Assembly (NCBI RefSeq): GCF_020514235.1
Contig: NZ_VTLB01000004.1
Span: forward strand, 173,041 to 237,040
Direction: 5' to 3'
Source: Synechococcus sp. MU1617
GTDB lineage: Bacteria; Cyanobacteriota; Cyanobacteriia; PCC-6307; Cyanobiaceae
Length of the DNA: 64,000 nucleotides
Numbering within the stretch: the first letter of the stretch is position 1; each line of letters starts with the position of its first letter. Both the position numbers and the translations under genes were made by a program. The notes under the pieces were generated by a model. The model worked only from the letters and a program-made list of their open reading frames with translations. It ran no database searches and was not told where the DNA came from. Positions 1 to 8,316 of this stretch are shown here, piece after piece.

Positions 1-2
1 AC

Positions 3-572
3 ACGCGGCTCGAAGCCGCTCGACACGGTCTGCGCACCGCAGAAAAACCAGAGAGCCAGGATCTTTGCCTGGCAGACCACCACGGATCAATGCGGGCGTT
101 CCTGGATGCCTATCTGCCACCGCGGCAGGGGGAAATCGTGCTGGCGGACGGGACCGTTGTGGGCGAGCACGATGGCATCGAACACTTCACCATCGGTCAA
201 CGCAAAGGTCTCGGGGTGGCCTGGCGCGAGCCCCTTCACGTCATCCGCCTTGACGCTGCGATGAATCGAGTGGTCGTCGCACCCCGGGCCGAAGCCGGGC
301 GAGACGGCTGCGTGGTGGGCGCGGTGAACTGGGTCTCGATTGACCCGATCGAGGCGCCGCAAACCGTTGAGGTGCAGGTGCGCTATCGGAGTTCGCCGGT
401 GCTTGCGCAGCTTTCACCCCTCCCAGCAACCGAGGCAGATCAGCAGCGAGAGCGGCCCCACCGCTGCCGTCTCAGCTTTGAAGAGGAGCAGTTCTCGATC
501 ACGCCAGGGCAGGCGGCTGTCTTCTACGACGGTGAAACTGTTCTGGGTGGGGGACTAATCCAACGCGAATAG
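3..572 (+). CDS. mnmA: tRNA-specific 2-thiouridylase MnmA, C-terminal part (5' end outside window)
   Basis: The frame is open from base 3 and ends at TAG 570-572, giving the last 189 residues of the tRNA U34 2-thiouridylase. The visible part begins near the motif [14 protein letters not shown]. The Cys in SQDLC fits the second catalytic cysteine of MnmA. The central and C-terminal beta-barrel motifs follow: [19 protein letters not shown], then VNWVSID. The enzyme activates U34 of Lys, Glu and Gln tRNAs with ATP and attaches sulfur in the cytoplasm. The N-terminal PP-loop lies before the window, so completeness cannot be judged. Its last 49 bp overlap the end of the convergent lnt gene. Confidence 0.93.
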   Translation, partial: TRLEAARHGLRTAEKPESQDLCLADHHGSMRAFLDAYLPPRQGEIVLADGTVVGEHDGIEHFTIGQRKGLGVAWREPLHVIRLDAAMNRVVVAPRAEAGRDGCVVGAVNWVSIDPIEAPQTVEVQVRYRSSPVLAQLSPLPATEADQQRERPHRCRLSFEEEQFSITPGQAAVFYDGETVLGGGLIQRE

Positions 573-1939
573 GGCGTGACGCGCTGGCGCACCTGAACGA
601 CGGCCTCGGCGACGCCCCGAGCCTCAGGCGGAAGCAGCCACTGCACCGACCCATTGGCCGAAATCAGCGCCGTGGGGCCCGTGTTGCCAACGCTGAGCAG
701 ATCCCGTCCTGTCTCGATCGCCCGTAACTGCGCCAGAGCCAGAAACTGCTTTTGCAGCTGCAGCGGATAGGGGTCGAGATTGGCAATGGCAAGGAGCCAG
801 GTCGCACCATCGGCAGCAGCGCGCGCCAGAGCCAGACCATCGGCGATCTCGTAGCAGATCGCCACAGCCGCTGGGGGTTCAACCACCGCCATCGTTCTCG
901 AGGCCGGACCGGGAGACAATCCACCCACCGCAGACAGACCCGCCGTCAGCCCGGCAGGAAGGGGCGGGATCCATTCCCCGATCGGAACCAAACGGTGCTT
1001 ATCAGCCAAGGGAACAGGAGAACGGGCCGGCGGCTCGTACAGCAACAAAGAACTGCGTTGCTGACCCCGCACCCAACGAAATCCGCCACTGATCAAGGGA
1101 ATGGCTGGAGCATCGGCCGGCAGCTGAAAACGCGCCGGCAGCGCTCCTTCCGGAGCCACCACAGCAGCTGGATTGTTGGGCTCCAGCTGACGCATCGCAT
1201 CCACCAGAGCTTCTGGAAGCGCCTGTTGACGCTCCAGATCTAATTTTTCTCGTGTGGGAACGGCGGGTTGCCAGACCCCCAGAGCAACGGAGCCGACCGG
1301 CGGCGGCGGCGCCAACAACAGCCAGCTCCCTAAGCCATGGGCCAGAAGCACACTGGCCAATCCGAGCAAGCCCCAACGACGCCAGGCAGCTGGTTGCTCG
1401 AACAGGGCCAGCAGGCAACAGCCCCAGCACAACTGCAGCAACGTCAGCCCTCCGGAGCCGAACCAGCGGGCCAACCCCGCCAAGGGGCGGTCCCAGGGCA
1501 GGGTGGTGCCGCCGACGCCGATCCAAAACAGCGGCGACCCTGACAGCACCAGTTCAGCCAGGGCCCAAAGCCCGGCCAACAGCATCAGCCGCACAAGACG
1601 CGGCCAGCGGCGAGGCAGCCGCCGCGCCAGCACAGACCATCCAGCCAAGAGAAGAGCGGCAAGGCTCCCGCAGGCCAGCCAGAGGCCCAGCGCCACCGGC
1701 AGGCTGAGCCAGGCGGGAACACCCATCCAGGTGAGTGGATGCAGGGCTAGCAACCAACGGTGGCTGACCAAAACAGCCAGCAGTCCCCAGCCAGCCGACC
1801 AGCGTGGACGCTCAGCCACAGACCAGAGCAGCGCCAGGGCGGGGACCATCAGCAATGGCCCGCCAAGAGATGGAGCCATGCCTGCCAAGACGCCGCCCAG
1901 CAGCGCCCGCGATCCGGCCTGCAGTTGGTGATTGCCCAT
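524..1939 (-). CDS. lnt: apolipoprotein N-acyltransferase
   Basis: A 471-aa membrane protein, the usual length for Lnt. The N-terminal half is a run of hydrophobic segments rich in Leu, Ala and Trp. The C-terminal half is a nitrilase-fold domain. The catalytic triad of the family is visible: Glu in VVAPEGALP, Lys in [13 protein letters not shown] and Cys in AICYEIAD. It transfers the third acyl chain to the N-terminal Cys of lipoproteins at the plasma membrane. The frame is open for 35 codons upstream, but ATG 1939 (MGNHQLQAG) is chosen because the extension is poorly hydrophobic and runs antisense into the divergent gene at 1993. The 3' end overlaps mnmA convergently. Confidence 0.9.
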   Translation of the reverse strand: MGNHQLQAGSRALLGGVLAGMAPSLGGPLLMVPALALLWSVAERPRWSAGWGLLAVLVSHRWLLALHPLTWMGVPAWLSLPVALGLWLACGSLAALLLAGWSVLARRLPRRWPRLVRLMLLAGLWALAELVLSGSPLFWIGVGGTTLPWDRPLAGLARWFGSGGLTLLQLCWGCCLLALFEQPAAWRRWGLLGLASVLLAHGLGSWLLLAPPPPVGSVALGVWQPAVPTREKLDLERQQALPEALVDAMRQLEPNNPAAVVAPEGALPARFQLPADAPAIPLISGGFRWVRGQQRSSLLLYEPPARSPVPLADKHRLVPIGEWIPPLPAGLTAGLSAVGGLSPGPASRTMAVVEPPAAVAICYEIADGLALARAAADGATWLLAIANLDPYPLQLQKQFLALAQLRAIETGRDLLSVGNTGPTALISANGSVQWLLPPEARGVAEAVVQVRQRVTPYSRWISPPPRTVSPS

Positions 1940-1992
1940 GGTCAGCAGTCCCGGCCGAAGGCATCCTGGATCGGACCCGCCCACCTGTCGCC

Positions 1993-2322
1993 ATGGATGC
2001 CGCGAATCCTCTTCAGCAACTGCTGCTCCGCGGCCTGGGGACAACCACCCTCGTTGCGGACCGTCTGCGCGGCGTTACCCAGAACTGGGTGAGCAGTGGA
2101 CGGCTGGATCCGAATGAAGCGTCCGCTCTGGTGGACGACGTGCTGAAAGCCCTCCGCGGTGAAACCCCCGAACTGGAACAGCAAATGGGGCGCAACCTGG
2201 AACGCAACCGCGACAACCTGCTCCAGGACTTTGGCGTTCCCAGCCAGAAGGAAGTTGATGAGCTGCGGGGCCGGATTGATCGCCTCGAGCAACAGCTGCG
2301 GCAGATGAACCGGCCTGAATGA
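1993..2322 (+). CDS. small phasin-like coiled-coil protein
   Basis: A 109-aa soluble protein starting at ATG 1993 (MDAANPLQQLLLRGLG). The longer frame from 1804 is antisense to lnt and is not used. The N-terminal half is helical (TTTLVADRLRGVTQNWVSSG). The C-terminus is a heptad-rich coiled coil ending VDELRGRIDRLEQQLRQM. This layout of a helical core plus C-terminal coiled coil resembles phasin / polyhydroxyalkanoate-granule-associated small proteins, which are common as conserved hypotheticals in cyanobacteria. No catalytic motif is visible. It is divergent from lnt across a gap of 53 bp. The family call is tentative; that it is a real gene is much surer. Confidence 0.75.
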   Translation: MDAANPLQQLLLRGLGTTTLVADRLRGVTQNWVSSGRLDPNEASALVDDVLKALRGETPELEQQMGRNLERNRDNLLQDFGVPSQKEVDELRGRIDRLEQQLRQMNRPE

Positions 2323-2373
2323 ACGCCGACGCCGCTGACCGGAGGTCAGAATCGACGCAATAGAAGCCTTTCC

Positions 2374-2973
2374 GTGCGCGACATCATCATCAGCACAACG
2401 GTCTGCGTGGCCTGCCTGCTCCTGGCCCTGGTGAGCCAGATCGTTGCCCCCTCCACCGTTTCCGCAGCCCCGGCGCAGCCGGCTGCAATTCGCACCGAGG
2501 CTTCGAAACCACAAAAAGCGTTGAGCTTCGAACTCGACCCTGACGACCCCAACCCAACTCTTTTCGCCATGGCCAACGATTCCGCTCCCGCCGACGCCTC
2601 AGCCCTCGGCGGCCCCCTCGATGCCCCTGACACCACCATCACCGCCAGTGGTCTGAAAATCATCGAGTTGGAGTTGGGCAACGGCGAAGAGGCCACTCCC
2701 GGCCAAACGGTTGTGGTGCACTACCGCGGCACCCTGGAAGACGGACTGCAGTTCGATGCCAGCTACGACCGGGGAACCCCCTTCAGCTTCCCCCTCGGCG
2801 CTGGCCGGGTGATCAAGGGTTGGGATGAAGGCGTTGCCGGAATGAAAGTGGGCGGCAAGCGCAAGCTGGTGATCCCCTCCGACCTGGCCTACGGAGCCCG
2901 GGGCGCCGGTGGCGTGATTCCCCCCAACGCAACCTTGATCTTCGAGGTGGAACTGCTCGACGTGAAGAAGTGA
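2374..2973 (+). CDS. FKBP-type peptidyl-prolyl cis-trans isomerase, exported
   Basis: 199 aa from GTG 2374, the only start that leaves a complete signal peptide (residues about 1-32: hydrophobic [16 protein letters not shown], then SAAPAQ). A low-complexity linker leads to a single FKBP domain at about residues 90-199. The signature regions are present: [68 protein letters not shown] and [10 protein letters not shown]. It catalyses proline isomerisation, here probably in the thylakoid lumen or periplasm. It lies 42 bp upstream of sodN on the same strand, so the two could share a transcript, but no functional link is evident. Confidence 0.92.
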   Translation: MRDIIISTTVCVACLLLALVSQIVAPSTVSAAPAQPAAIRTEASKPQKALSFELDPDDPNPTLFAMANDSAPADASALGGPLDAPDTTITASGLKIIELELGNGEEATPGQTVVVHYRGTLEDGLQFDASYDRGTPFSFPLGAGRVIKGWDEGVAGMKVGGKRKLVIPSDLAYGARGAGGVIPPNATLIFEVELLDVKK

Positions 2974-3015
2974 GCGGAAGCTAGGCTCATCCAAAGCCAA
3001 TTCCGCTCTAAACCG

Positions 3016-3489
3016 ATGCTGCGCTCGGCCCTTTCCGCCCTTGCATGTGCCCTTCCTGCTCCCGTGGCAGAAGCCCATTGCGACGGTCCTTGTGGCGTGT
3101 ACGACCCGGCTTCCGCTCGTGTGGCAGCCGAAGCCGTGCTGTCGATGACCAAAAAGCTGAAGGCGATGGAAGCTCCCGCCGCTGGTGACGCGGCTGCTCT
3201 GGCTGCTTACAACAACACCTTCGGTCGCTACGTCGCCATCAAGGAAGAGGAAGCACAGAAGACCAAGAAAGAGCTGTTGATCCTCTGGACCGACTATTTC
3301 AAGCCCGATCACCTGGCCACCTTCCCTGACCTGCACGACACCTTCTGGAAAGCAGCCAAGCTCTGCAGCGCCTGCAAGGTGAACATCGATCAGGCCAAGG
3401 CAGAAGAACTGATGGCTGCCGTTGAAAAAATCCACGGCATGTTCTGGCAGTCCAAGGGCCGTTCCGACGCCTGGGTCACCGCATCCTGA
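3016..3489 (+). CDS. sodN: nickel superoxide dismutase
   Basis: 157 aa, the full length of Ni-SOD. After a short leader (residues 1-20, ending APVAEA) the protein has the nickel hook HCDGPCGVY. The mature N-terminus begins at this His, and His1, Cys2 and Cys6 bind nickel. The rest is the four-helix bundle of the family (VAAEAVLSMTKKLKAM, WTDYFKPDHL, FWKAAKLCSACKVNIDQ). It dismutates superoxide in the cytoplasm. The leader must be removed by SodX, whose gene lies immediately downstream. A strong hairpin terminator follows the stop codon. Ni-SOD replacing Fe-SOD is typical of marine picocyanobacteria. Confidence 0.97.
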   Translation: MLRSALSALACALPAPVAEAHCDGPCGVYDPASARVAAEAVLSMTKKLKAMEAPAAGDAAALAAYNNTFGRYVAIKEEEAQKTKKELLILWTDYFKPDHLATFPDLHDTFWKAAKLCSACKVNIDQAKAEELMAAVEKIHGMFWQSKGRSDAWVTAS

Positions 3490-3515
3490 GTTCGAACAGA
3501 ACCAATCCCCCCATC

Positions 3516-3552
3516 GCAGCAGCAGGTCTTCGCGACCTGCTGCTGCTTTTTT
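3516..3552 (+). terminator. intrinsic terminator after sodN
   Basis: A perfect 13-bp stem (arms 3516-3528 and 3534-3546) with a 5-base loop is followed directly by six T residues (3547-3552). It begins 26 bp after the sodN stop and ends just before the coding part of sodX, so it should uncouple the abundant SOD from its maturation protease. Confidence 0.88.
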
Positions 3553-3560
3553 GTGGGCGA

Positions 3561-3872
3561 CTGCTTCTGCTGCGGATCGAAGGACGATCGATGCAACCCA
3601 CCCTTGAACCTGGAGACCGGGTTCTGGTCAGACGGCTGGGACGGAAGCTCTCTCCCAGCCTGGGATCCGTGGTCGTGACCTGGCATCCACAGCGAAGCAA
3701 GCTCCGCCTGATCAAGCGTCTGAAGAGCGTTGAGGAAACGGGGCTTTGGTTGCTGGGAGACAACCCCACCGAAAGCACCGACAGCCGCCAACTCGGAGCG
3801 GTGCCAACAAACCTGTTGATCGGCGAAGTGGTAGGCCGGCTCCCGCGCGGGGAATCAGAACAGGGCCGGTGA
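3561..3872 (+). CDS. sodX: nickel-type SOD maturation protease SodX (S26 signal-peptidase-like)
   Basis: A short S26-family protease that trims the Ni-SOD leader to expose the nickel-binding His. The motif GRSMQPTLEPGD carries the catalytic Ser just before the first in-frame ATG (3591). The lysine-dyad region is KLRLIKRLKSVEE, followed by GDNPTESTDSR. From ATG 3591 the product is 93 aa and lacks the Ser. No ATG, GTG or TTG occurs in frame between the stop at 3423-3425 and 3591, so translation probably starts at a non-standard codon. CTG 3561, just after the sodN terminator, is given here as a tentative start and adds a hydrophobic LLLLRIEGR lead-in (103 aa). The gene follows sodN and converges on the HupE-like transporter with an 18-bp overlap. 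Confidence 0.85.
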   Translation: MLLLRIEGRSMQPTLEPGDRVLVRRLGRKLSPSLGSVVVTWHPQRSKLRLIKRLKSVEETGLWLLGDNPTESTDSRQLGAVPTNLLIGEVVGRLPRGESEQGR

Positions 3873-4523
3873 GGTCTTCTGCAGCCAGATGGCCCCGGTG
3901 ATGATCGAGAGAGCGCCCGTACCGCCCACGATGAAGGGCATCAGCCGGGCACCACTACGGAGGGTGAGGAACGACACCACCGACACCACGGCCACCATGG
4001 CGCCGATGGATCCAAGCAGGTAAGCAACCAGATAGCCCACAGCGGCGTGGGGCGGCAGAGCCAAAGCAGGAATCACCGCGAGCAGGTGGCTGGCCCCCGC
4101 CAGGCCATGCAGGAGACCCAGACCGGAGGAGGCATGGACGTGGCGACGGTGATTGCTGGCACCGTGCACATGCAGGTGAAGATGACGATGCTCGGCGGCA
4201 CCGTCGTGGCGGTGCTCATGGGTGTGCAGTTCCAGCCCGAAGGCCGTGCGCACGGCCAGGGCACCCACCACCAAAAGGGCCACGCCCACGAGGAATTCCG
4301 CCCAGGACGACATGGCCTCCACATGGGCCAGGTCTTTCAGACCAATGGCGATCAACGCCAAAACCACAACTCCTGTGGAGTGACCGGCACCCCAAGCCAA
4401 GGCGTGACGACAGGCAGCCCATGGCTTGTTCAGAGAGAAGGGCGCCATCGCCACCAAGTGATCAGCACCACCGACCACATGAACGGCCCCGGCTACAACA
4501 CCGGTCAAAAGGCTAATCAGCAC
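3855..4523 (-). CDS. HupE/UreJ-like nickel (metal) transporter, SodT candidate
   Basis: 222 aa from GTG 4523, with about six hydrophobic helices. His-rich signatures fit the HupE/UreJ/NiCoT-like permease group: HVVGGADHLVAM in helix 1, AWGAGHSTGVV in helix 2, and LLHGLAGASHLLAV after the loop. The central loop (about residues 100-135) is a His cluster (LHTHEHRHDGAAEHRHLHLH) that could bind nickel. Nickel transporters of this type are known next to Ni-SOD genes. Adjacency to sodN/sodX suggests it supplies nickel for the enzyme, but substrate specificity is an inference. It is the last gene of a leftward run starting at the 82-aa gene near 8 kb, 53 bp after trpC. Confidence 0.82.
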   Translation of the reverse strand: MLISLLTGVVAGAVHVVGGADHLVAMAPFSLNKPWAACRHALAWGAGHSTGVVVLALIAIGLKDLAHVEAMSSWAEFLVGVALLVVGALAVRTAFGLELHTHEHRHDGAAEHRHLHLHVHGASNHRRHVHASSGLGLLHGLAGASHLLAVIPALALPPHAAVGYLVAYLLGSIGAMVAVVSVVSFLTLRSGARLMPFIVGGTGALSIITGAIWLQKTSPALF

Positions 4524-4576
4524 AAAGAACCGCCTGAATGTCGCAATTCTGCATCAGCAGTGAAATAGCAATGGCC

Positions 4577-5464
4577 TTAGACGGCCTGGATCAACTGCAC
4601 CAGACCAGCTTCAACATCCGGCTGCCGCATCAGGGCTTCTCCCACCAGCACAGCCCCCGCACCGGCGGCTTGCACCCGATCGAGATCGGCCCGGCTGAAC
4701 AGGCCCGATTCACTCACAAGCAGCGCCCCCAGTTGCTTCAACCGGTCGTTGAAATCGATCATCAGACGCTCGGTCGTGGCCAGATCCGTCTCGAAGCTGG
4801 CGAGATCACGGTTGTTGATCCCGATCAAGGGGAAGCCGCCAATGCTGAGCACACGGTCCATCTCGGTGGCGTCGTGGACCTCCACCAACACCGTGAGGCC
4901 CAGTGCCGCCGCAGCCTTGTTGAGATAACGAAGATCCTGGTCCGACAGGATGGCAGCGATCAGCAGCACCGCATCAGCGCCGGCCGCCCGGGCCTGAAAC
5001 AGCTGATAAGGACTCAGCACAAACTCCTTGCAGAGCAGAGGCAGGTCGACGGCCTGACGCACTTCCACCAGGACATCAAAACCGCCCTGGAAAAACGTCT
5101 TGTCGGTAAGCACCGAGAGGCAGCTTGCACCGCCAGCGGCGTAGGCCTTGGCAATCGCCGCCGCGTCGAAATCCTCGCGGATCACCCCTTTGCTGGGGCT
5201 CGCTTTTTTCACTTCAGCAATCACCGCTGGTTTCGTTGCGGCCGCCTGAAGTGCCCCCAGGAAATCCTTTGTGGGGGGAAGCTTGGCAATCTGCTGCTTC
5301 AGGTTGTCGAGGGGAACCTTGTCGCGAGCAATATCGATCTCACGGTCTTTTGCCCAGACAATTTTCTCGAGAATGTGACGCGGTTCTTCGTCGTCATGGG
5401 GCACCGCATATTCGAGATGGGCCACCCGCACCTTGGGGTTGGGGGGACGACGGCGGATCTCCAT
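4577..5464 (-). CDS. trpC: indole-3-glycerol-phosphate synthase
   Basis: 295 aa, slightly longer than bacterial TrpC because of a cyanobacterial-type N-terminal extension ([20 protein letters not shown]). TIM-barrel motifs are clear: [20 protein letters not shown] with the catalytic Lys, [65 protein letters not shown] and [12 protein letters not shown]. It closes the anthranilate-derived carboxyphenylamino-deoxyribulose phosphate to indole-3-glycerol phosphate in tryptophan synthesis. It stands alone in cyanobacterial fashion, not in a trp operon. It follows lpdA on the same strand with a 39-bp gap. Confidence 0.97.
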   Translation of the reverse strand: MEIRRRPPNPKVRVAHLEYAVPHDDEEPRHILEKIVWAKDREIDIARDKVPLDNLKQQIAKLPPTKDFLGALQAAATKPAVIAEVKKASPSKGVIREDFDAAAIAKAYAAGGASCLSVLTDKTFFQGGFDVLVEVRQAVDLPLLCKEFVLSPYQLFQARAAGADAVLLIAAILSDQDLRYLNKAAAALGLTVLVEVHDATEMDRVLSIGGFPLIGINNRDLASFETDLATTERLMIDFNDRLKQLGALLVSESGLFSRADLDRVQAAGAGAVLVGEALMRQPDVEAGLVQLIQAV

Positions 5465-5503
5465 GGAACAGGGAAAAAGCTGGAACGAAAAAGCTGGGCG
5501 TGA

Positions 5504-6946
5504 TCAGGCTGCCACCTGGGCGGCAGCCTGCTTGTAAGCGACCTCCACCACCTCGCTGAGGGTCGGGTGGGTGTGCACTTCGGTGGCGAGCTGACGCACG
5601 CTCTGACGACGGGCAACGGCATTGGCCACCTCCTGGATCAGGTCGGCGGCGTGAAGTCCGTAAATGTGGGCCCCCAGCACTTCACCACTGGTTTTGTTGA
5701 ACAGCAGCTTCATCAGACCGTCGCTGTCCAGCTCTGCCAAAGCTTTGGAATTGGCCTTGAAGTAGCTGCGAACGGAACCGAGCTGGAAGCCATCCTTCTC
5801 TGCCAAAGCTTTGGCATCCGCCTCGGTCAGGCCAACAGAGCTGATCTCGGGATGGGTGAAGGTAGCTGCCGGAATGCTGCGGTAATCGATCTCGCGCGCA
5901 TGACCAAGGATGTTGTCCACGGCAACGGTGCCCTGGGCCGCTGCCGTGTGGGCCAGCATCAGCTTGCCTGTCACATCTCCGACGGCCCAGAGATGGGGAA
6001 CAGGCTGGTCGTTAACCAAGACCCGCATCGCGTCGTCGATCGGGACGAAGCCGCGGTTCGTCTCCACATTCAGCGACTCCAAGTTGAGATCCTTGCTGCT
6101 GGGAACACGCCCTGTCGCCACCAGAACGGCATCAACCTCAAGGGTCTCCACCAGTTCACGGCTGTTGAAATCAGCCAGCTCGATCTGCACCGGACAGCCC
6201 GGTGTGACCTTGCGGGCCAGCAGACCGGAACGCGCATCGATATCGCGACCATCAATCAGATGACGCCCAGCGATCTTCGCGATGTCGGGATCAAAGGTGG
6301 GCATCACCTTGTCCATGGCCTCGATCATCGTCACTTCGCAACCGAGGGCGGTGTACACATCAGCGAATTCAAGGCCGATGTAACCGCTGCCGATGATGGC
6401 GATCCAGCGGGGCAGCCATTCCAGGTTGATGGCCTCATCACTGGTGAACACCGTGCGGCCATCGGTTTCGATGCCTGGCGGCACAAAAGGATCAGACCCC
6501 GTGGCGATGATCACGTCCTTGGCGGTCAGCACCCTGTCCACCCCGCTGGGCTCCCGCAGCCCCACCTTCTGGCTCCCCTCCAGACGGCCGTGCCCCCGAA
6601 GGATCGTCACCCCGGCCCTTTCCAGGGTTTTGGTGAGGTTGGTGCGGATGGTCTGAACGAGCTGATTGGCGTGATCAGCGATTTTCTGCCGTTCGAACCG
6701 CACAGGAGCAGCGTGAATTCCGAAGCTCGACAGGTGCTTGTCGTCCGCGAGTTCCCGCACTTTTCCGCTGGCGGCCAGCAGCGCCTTGGAGGGAACACAG
6801 CCCCGGTTCACACAGGTGCCACCCATGTCGCGAGATTCAACGATCGCCGTCTTCAGGCCGTGCTCGGCGGCATGTTTGGCAGCGTCGAAGCCGCCGTAGC
6901 CGGCTCCAATAACGATGACGTCGAAGTCGAAGCTGGCGTCGCTCAC
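5504..6946 (-). CDS. lpdA: dihydrolipoyl dehydrogenase (E3)
   Basis: 480 aa, full length. It has an FAD-binding N-terminus (DFDVIVIGAGYGGFDAAKHA), the redox-active disulfide motif GGTCVNRGCVPSKALL, an NAD-binding motif (IAIIGSGYIGLEFADVY), the second FAD motif (LWAVGDVTGKLMLAH) and the C-terminal His-Glu active-site motif HTHPTLSEVVE. It reoxidises lipoyl groups in the pyruvate dehydrogenase complex and possibly glycine cleavage. Its ATG overlaps the stop of the upstream SpoU methylase by 4 bp (ATGA), suggesting translational coupling. Confidence 0.97.
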   Translation of the reverse strand: MSDASFDFDVIVIGAGYGGFDAAKHAAEHGLKTAIVESRDMGGTCVNRGCVPSKALLAASGKVRELADDKHLSSFGIHAAPVRFERQKIADHANQLVQTIRTNLTKTLERAGVTILRGHGRLEGSQKVGLREPSGVDRVLTAKDVIIATGSDPFVPPGIETDGRTVFTSDEAINLEWLPRWIAIIGSGYIGLEFADVYTALGCEVTMIEAMDKVMPTFDPDIAKIAGRHLIDGRDIDARSGLLARKVTPGCPVQIELADFNSRELVETLEVDAVLVATGRVPSSKDLNLESLNVETNRGFVPIDDAMRVLVNDQPVPHLWAVGDVTGKLMLAHTAAAQGTVAVDNILGHAREIDYRSIPAATFTHPEISSVGLTEADAKALAEKDGFQLGSVRSYFKANSKALAELDSDGLMKLLFNKTSGEVLGAHIYGLHAADLIQEVANAVARRQSVRQLATEVHTHPTLSEVVEVAYKQAAAQVAA

Positions 6947-7806
6947 CCGAACTGCTGCGATGTGGCGGTCATTGTCGCCCTTCGCCGCTCCAGAAGGAGA
7001 GGAACAGCGGCAGACGCCACATTCAGGGATTCCACCCGTGCGCTGTGGGGGAGCGTGACGGCATGGGTACAGCAGGCCTGCAGATCCGGATGCAGACCTG
7101 CTCCCTCGGTTCCCAGCACCAGCGCCGTCGGCAGCGTCCAGTCGAGATCCCAGTAAGGCGAGGGAGGATCAGCCTTGTTCGAATCGGGCACCAGGGTGGC
7201 CACCACCTGCACACCCAAGGCCACCAGTTGCGTCAGTTCCTGCTGAAGCTGTGAAATCGCAACCGCTTCGCTCGGGCCAAAGCGTTGATGCGGCAGTTGA
7301 AGCAGAGCACCGGCAGAGGCCCGCAACACCTTCGTGCCGAGGGGATCAACGCCAGCCCCCATCCAGACCGCGTTGATGTCAGCAGCCAGGGCCGTGCGCA
7401 GCAAAGTGCCCAGATTCCCTGGATCCTGAATCCGATCCAGAACCAGGAGGAAGTCCAGCTCTGGAGGGACGGTGGGCAGTCGATCCAGGGGGCTCAGGCA
7501 GGCAACACCATCGGGTGTGACCGTTGTGAGAGCAGCCCGCAACACCTCATCAGTGACGATCCACCATCGAGCTTGTGGACAACGTTCAGCCAGGGCCGGA
7601 TGACATTGCAACCAGGCTTCAGTCGCGATGATTTCCTCGGGTGCGTTGCCCTGCCTGAGAACTTCCTGCAACAGGTGGGTGCCCTCGAGAAGCAACAGCC
7701 CCTCGGCCTGTCGCCCCGCACGGGTGGCCAGAGTTCGCAACCGTTTGACAAGGGGATTGCGTCGGCTGCTGATCAGGGGAGAGAAGGAGTCCAGAGAATG
7801 ACTCAG
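6943..7806 (-). CDS. SpoU/TrmH-family RNA 2'-O-methyltransferase
   Basis: A SPOUT methyltransferase with an N-terminal substrate-binding domain (EGTHLLQEVL) and the C-terminal knotted domain: LDRIQDPGNLGTLLRTA, LVLGTEGAGLHP and SLNVASAAVPLLLERR. It methylates a ribose 2'-OH in rRNA or tRNA; the target is unknown. The only conventional start is TTG 7740, but that removes the family-typical N-terminus ISSRRNPLVKRL. The frame is open upstream without ATG, GTG or TTG. An in-frame CTG at 7806 overlaps the stop of the preceding gene as CTGA and is chosen here (287 aa). CTG 7776, just before ISSRRNPL, is an alternative. The 3' end overlaps lpdA by 4 bp. Confidence 0.85.
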   Translation of the reverse strand: MSHSLDSFSPLISSRRNPLVKRLRTLATRAGRQAEGLLLLEGTHLLQEVLRQGNAPEEIIATEAWLQCHPALAERCPQARWWIVTDEVLRAALTTVTPDGVACLSPLDRLPTVPPELDFLLVLDRIQDPGNLGTLLRTALAADINAVWMGAGVDPLGTKVLRASAGALLQLPHQRFGPSEAVAISQLQQELTQLVALGVQVVATLVPDSNKADPPSPYWDLDWTLPTALVLGTEGAGLHPDLQACCTHAVTLPHSARVESLNVASAAVPLLLERRRATMTATSQQFG

Positions 7807-8051
7807 AACGCTGCGTGTTTGCGCACGTTGAGGCCTTTGTGAACGCTCAGATTTTCGCCATCGAGATCGAGGCCGTTGATGGCTGCGATTTCACCTTTAA
7901 TTCCTTCCGCCGCAAGATTCTCAATCAACTTTTTGATCACCTGATCCTCAACGGTTGTGTGATCGATGGAGTCAGGAGTGAGGAGCTCAAGGAACTTGCC
8001 AACCTTGGAAGCAACCACTTCCGATGCATTGGAGATCTTGAGAACGATCAT
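7803..8051 (-). CDS. conserved-looking small protein of unknown function
   Basis: 82 aa, acidic at the centre and basic at the end (LNVRKHAAF). It starts MIVLKISNASEVVASKVGKF and contains QVIKKLIENLAAEGIKGEI. There is no signal peptide, membrane segment or metal motif. It is the first gene of the leftward run ending in the HupE-like transporter and overlaps the RNA methylase as described there. Well-formed codon use and position between a tRNA and a conserved operon support a real gene. No function is recognised. Confidence 0.75.
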   Translation of the reverse strand: MIVLKISNASEVVASKVGKFLELLTPDSIDHTTVEDQVIKKLIENLAAEGIKGEIAAINGLDLDGENLSVHKGLNVRKHAAF

Positions 8052-8083
8052 GATTGTCGGGCGTTGCTATCCGACAAAGTTAG

Positions 8084-8167
8084 TGCGGATGGGGAGACTT
8101 GAACTCCCACGATGTTGCCACCACTAGTACCTGAAACTAGCGCGTCTACCAATTCCGCCACATCCGC
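8084..8167 (-). tRNA. tRNA-Leu (CAG)
   Basis: Read on the minus strand: acceptor arms GCGGATG/CATCCGC pair perfectly, the D arm carries the Leu-type AATTGGTAGACGC, and the anticodon stem CTAGT/ACTAG encloses loop TTCAGGT, giving anticodon CAG. A long variable arm (class II) and a T arm with TTCAA are present. The discriminator is A and CCA is not encoded. Confidence 0.93.
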
Positions 8168-8257
8168 TGGCGTGTCGTGTTCGACCGAAAGAACATAGGG
8201 CATCACCGATTCGTGACTGCCCCAGCCCCGTAACAAACTGTCCAGTTTGAACGCCGG

Positions 8258-8307
8258 CCGTCTAGACGGTCTCAAAGAACGTTGCCAAGATCCCGATATA
8301 GGGGATC
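8258..8307. promoter_or_regulatory. palindromes in the murA upstream region
   Basis: The 149-bp gap between tRNA-Leu and murA holds a perfect 12-bp palindrome CCGTCTAGACGG (8258-8269) and a second inverted repeat GATCCC/GGGATC (8289-8294, 8302-8307) just before the start codon. They could be an operator or a 5'-UTR hairpin for murA. There is no direct evidence of function, and nothing else was recognised in this gap. Confidence 0.3.
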
Positions 8308-8316
8308 AGCTCATCG

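Noticed and set aside
4538..5503. 321-aa open frame on the plus strand
   Set aside because: It is antisense to trpC, has a composition typical of a shadow frame (His, Gln, Arg rich) and no recognisable domain.
5567..7156. 529-aa open frame on the plus strand
   Set aside because: It lies opposite lpdA and the SpoU methylase, both strongly supported; the frame is open only because of high GC and codon bias.
8203..8230. Coding sequence between tRNA-Leu and murA
   Set aside because: No frame with a ribosome site and plausible product was seen in this gap.
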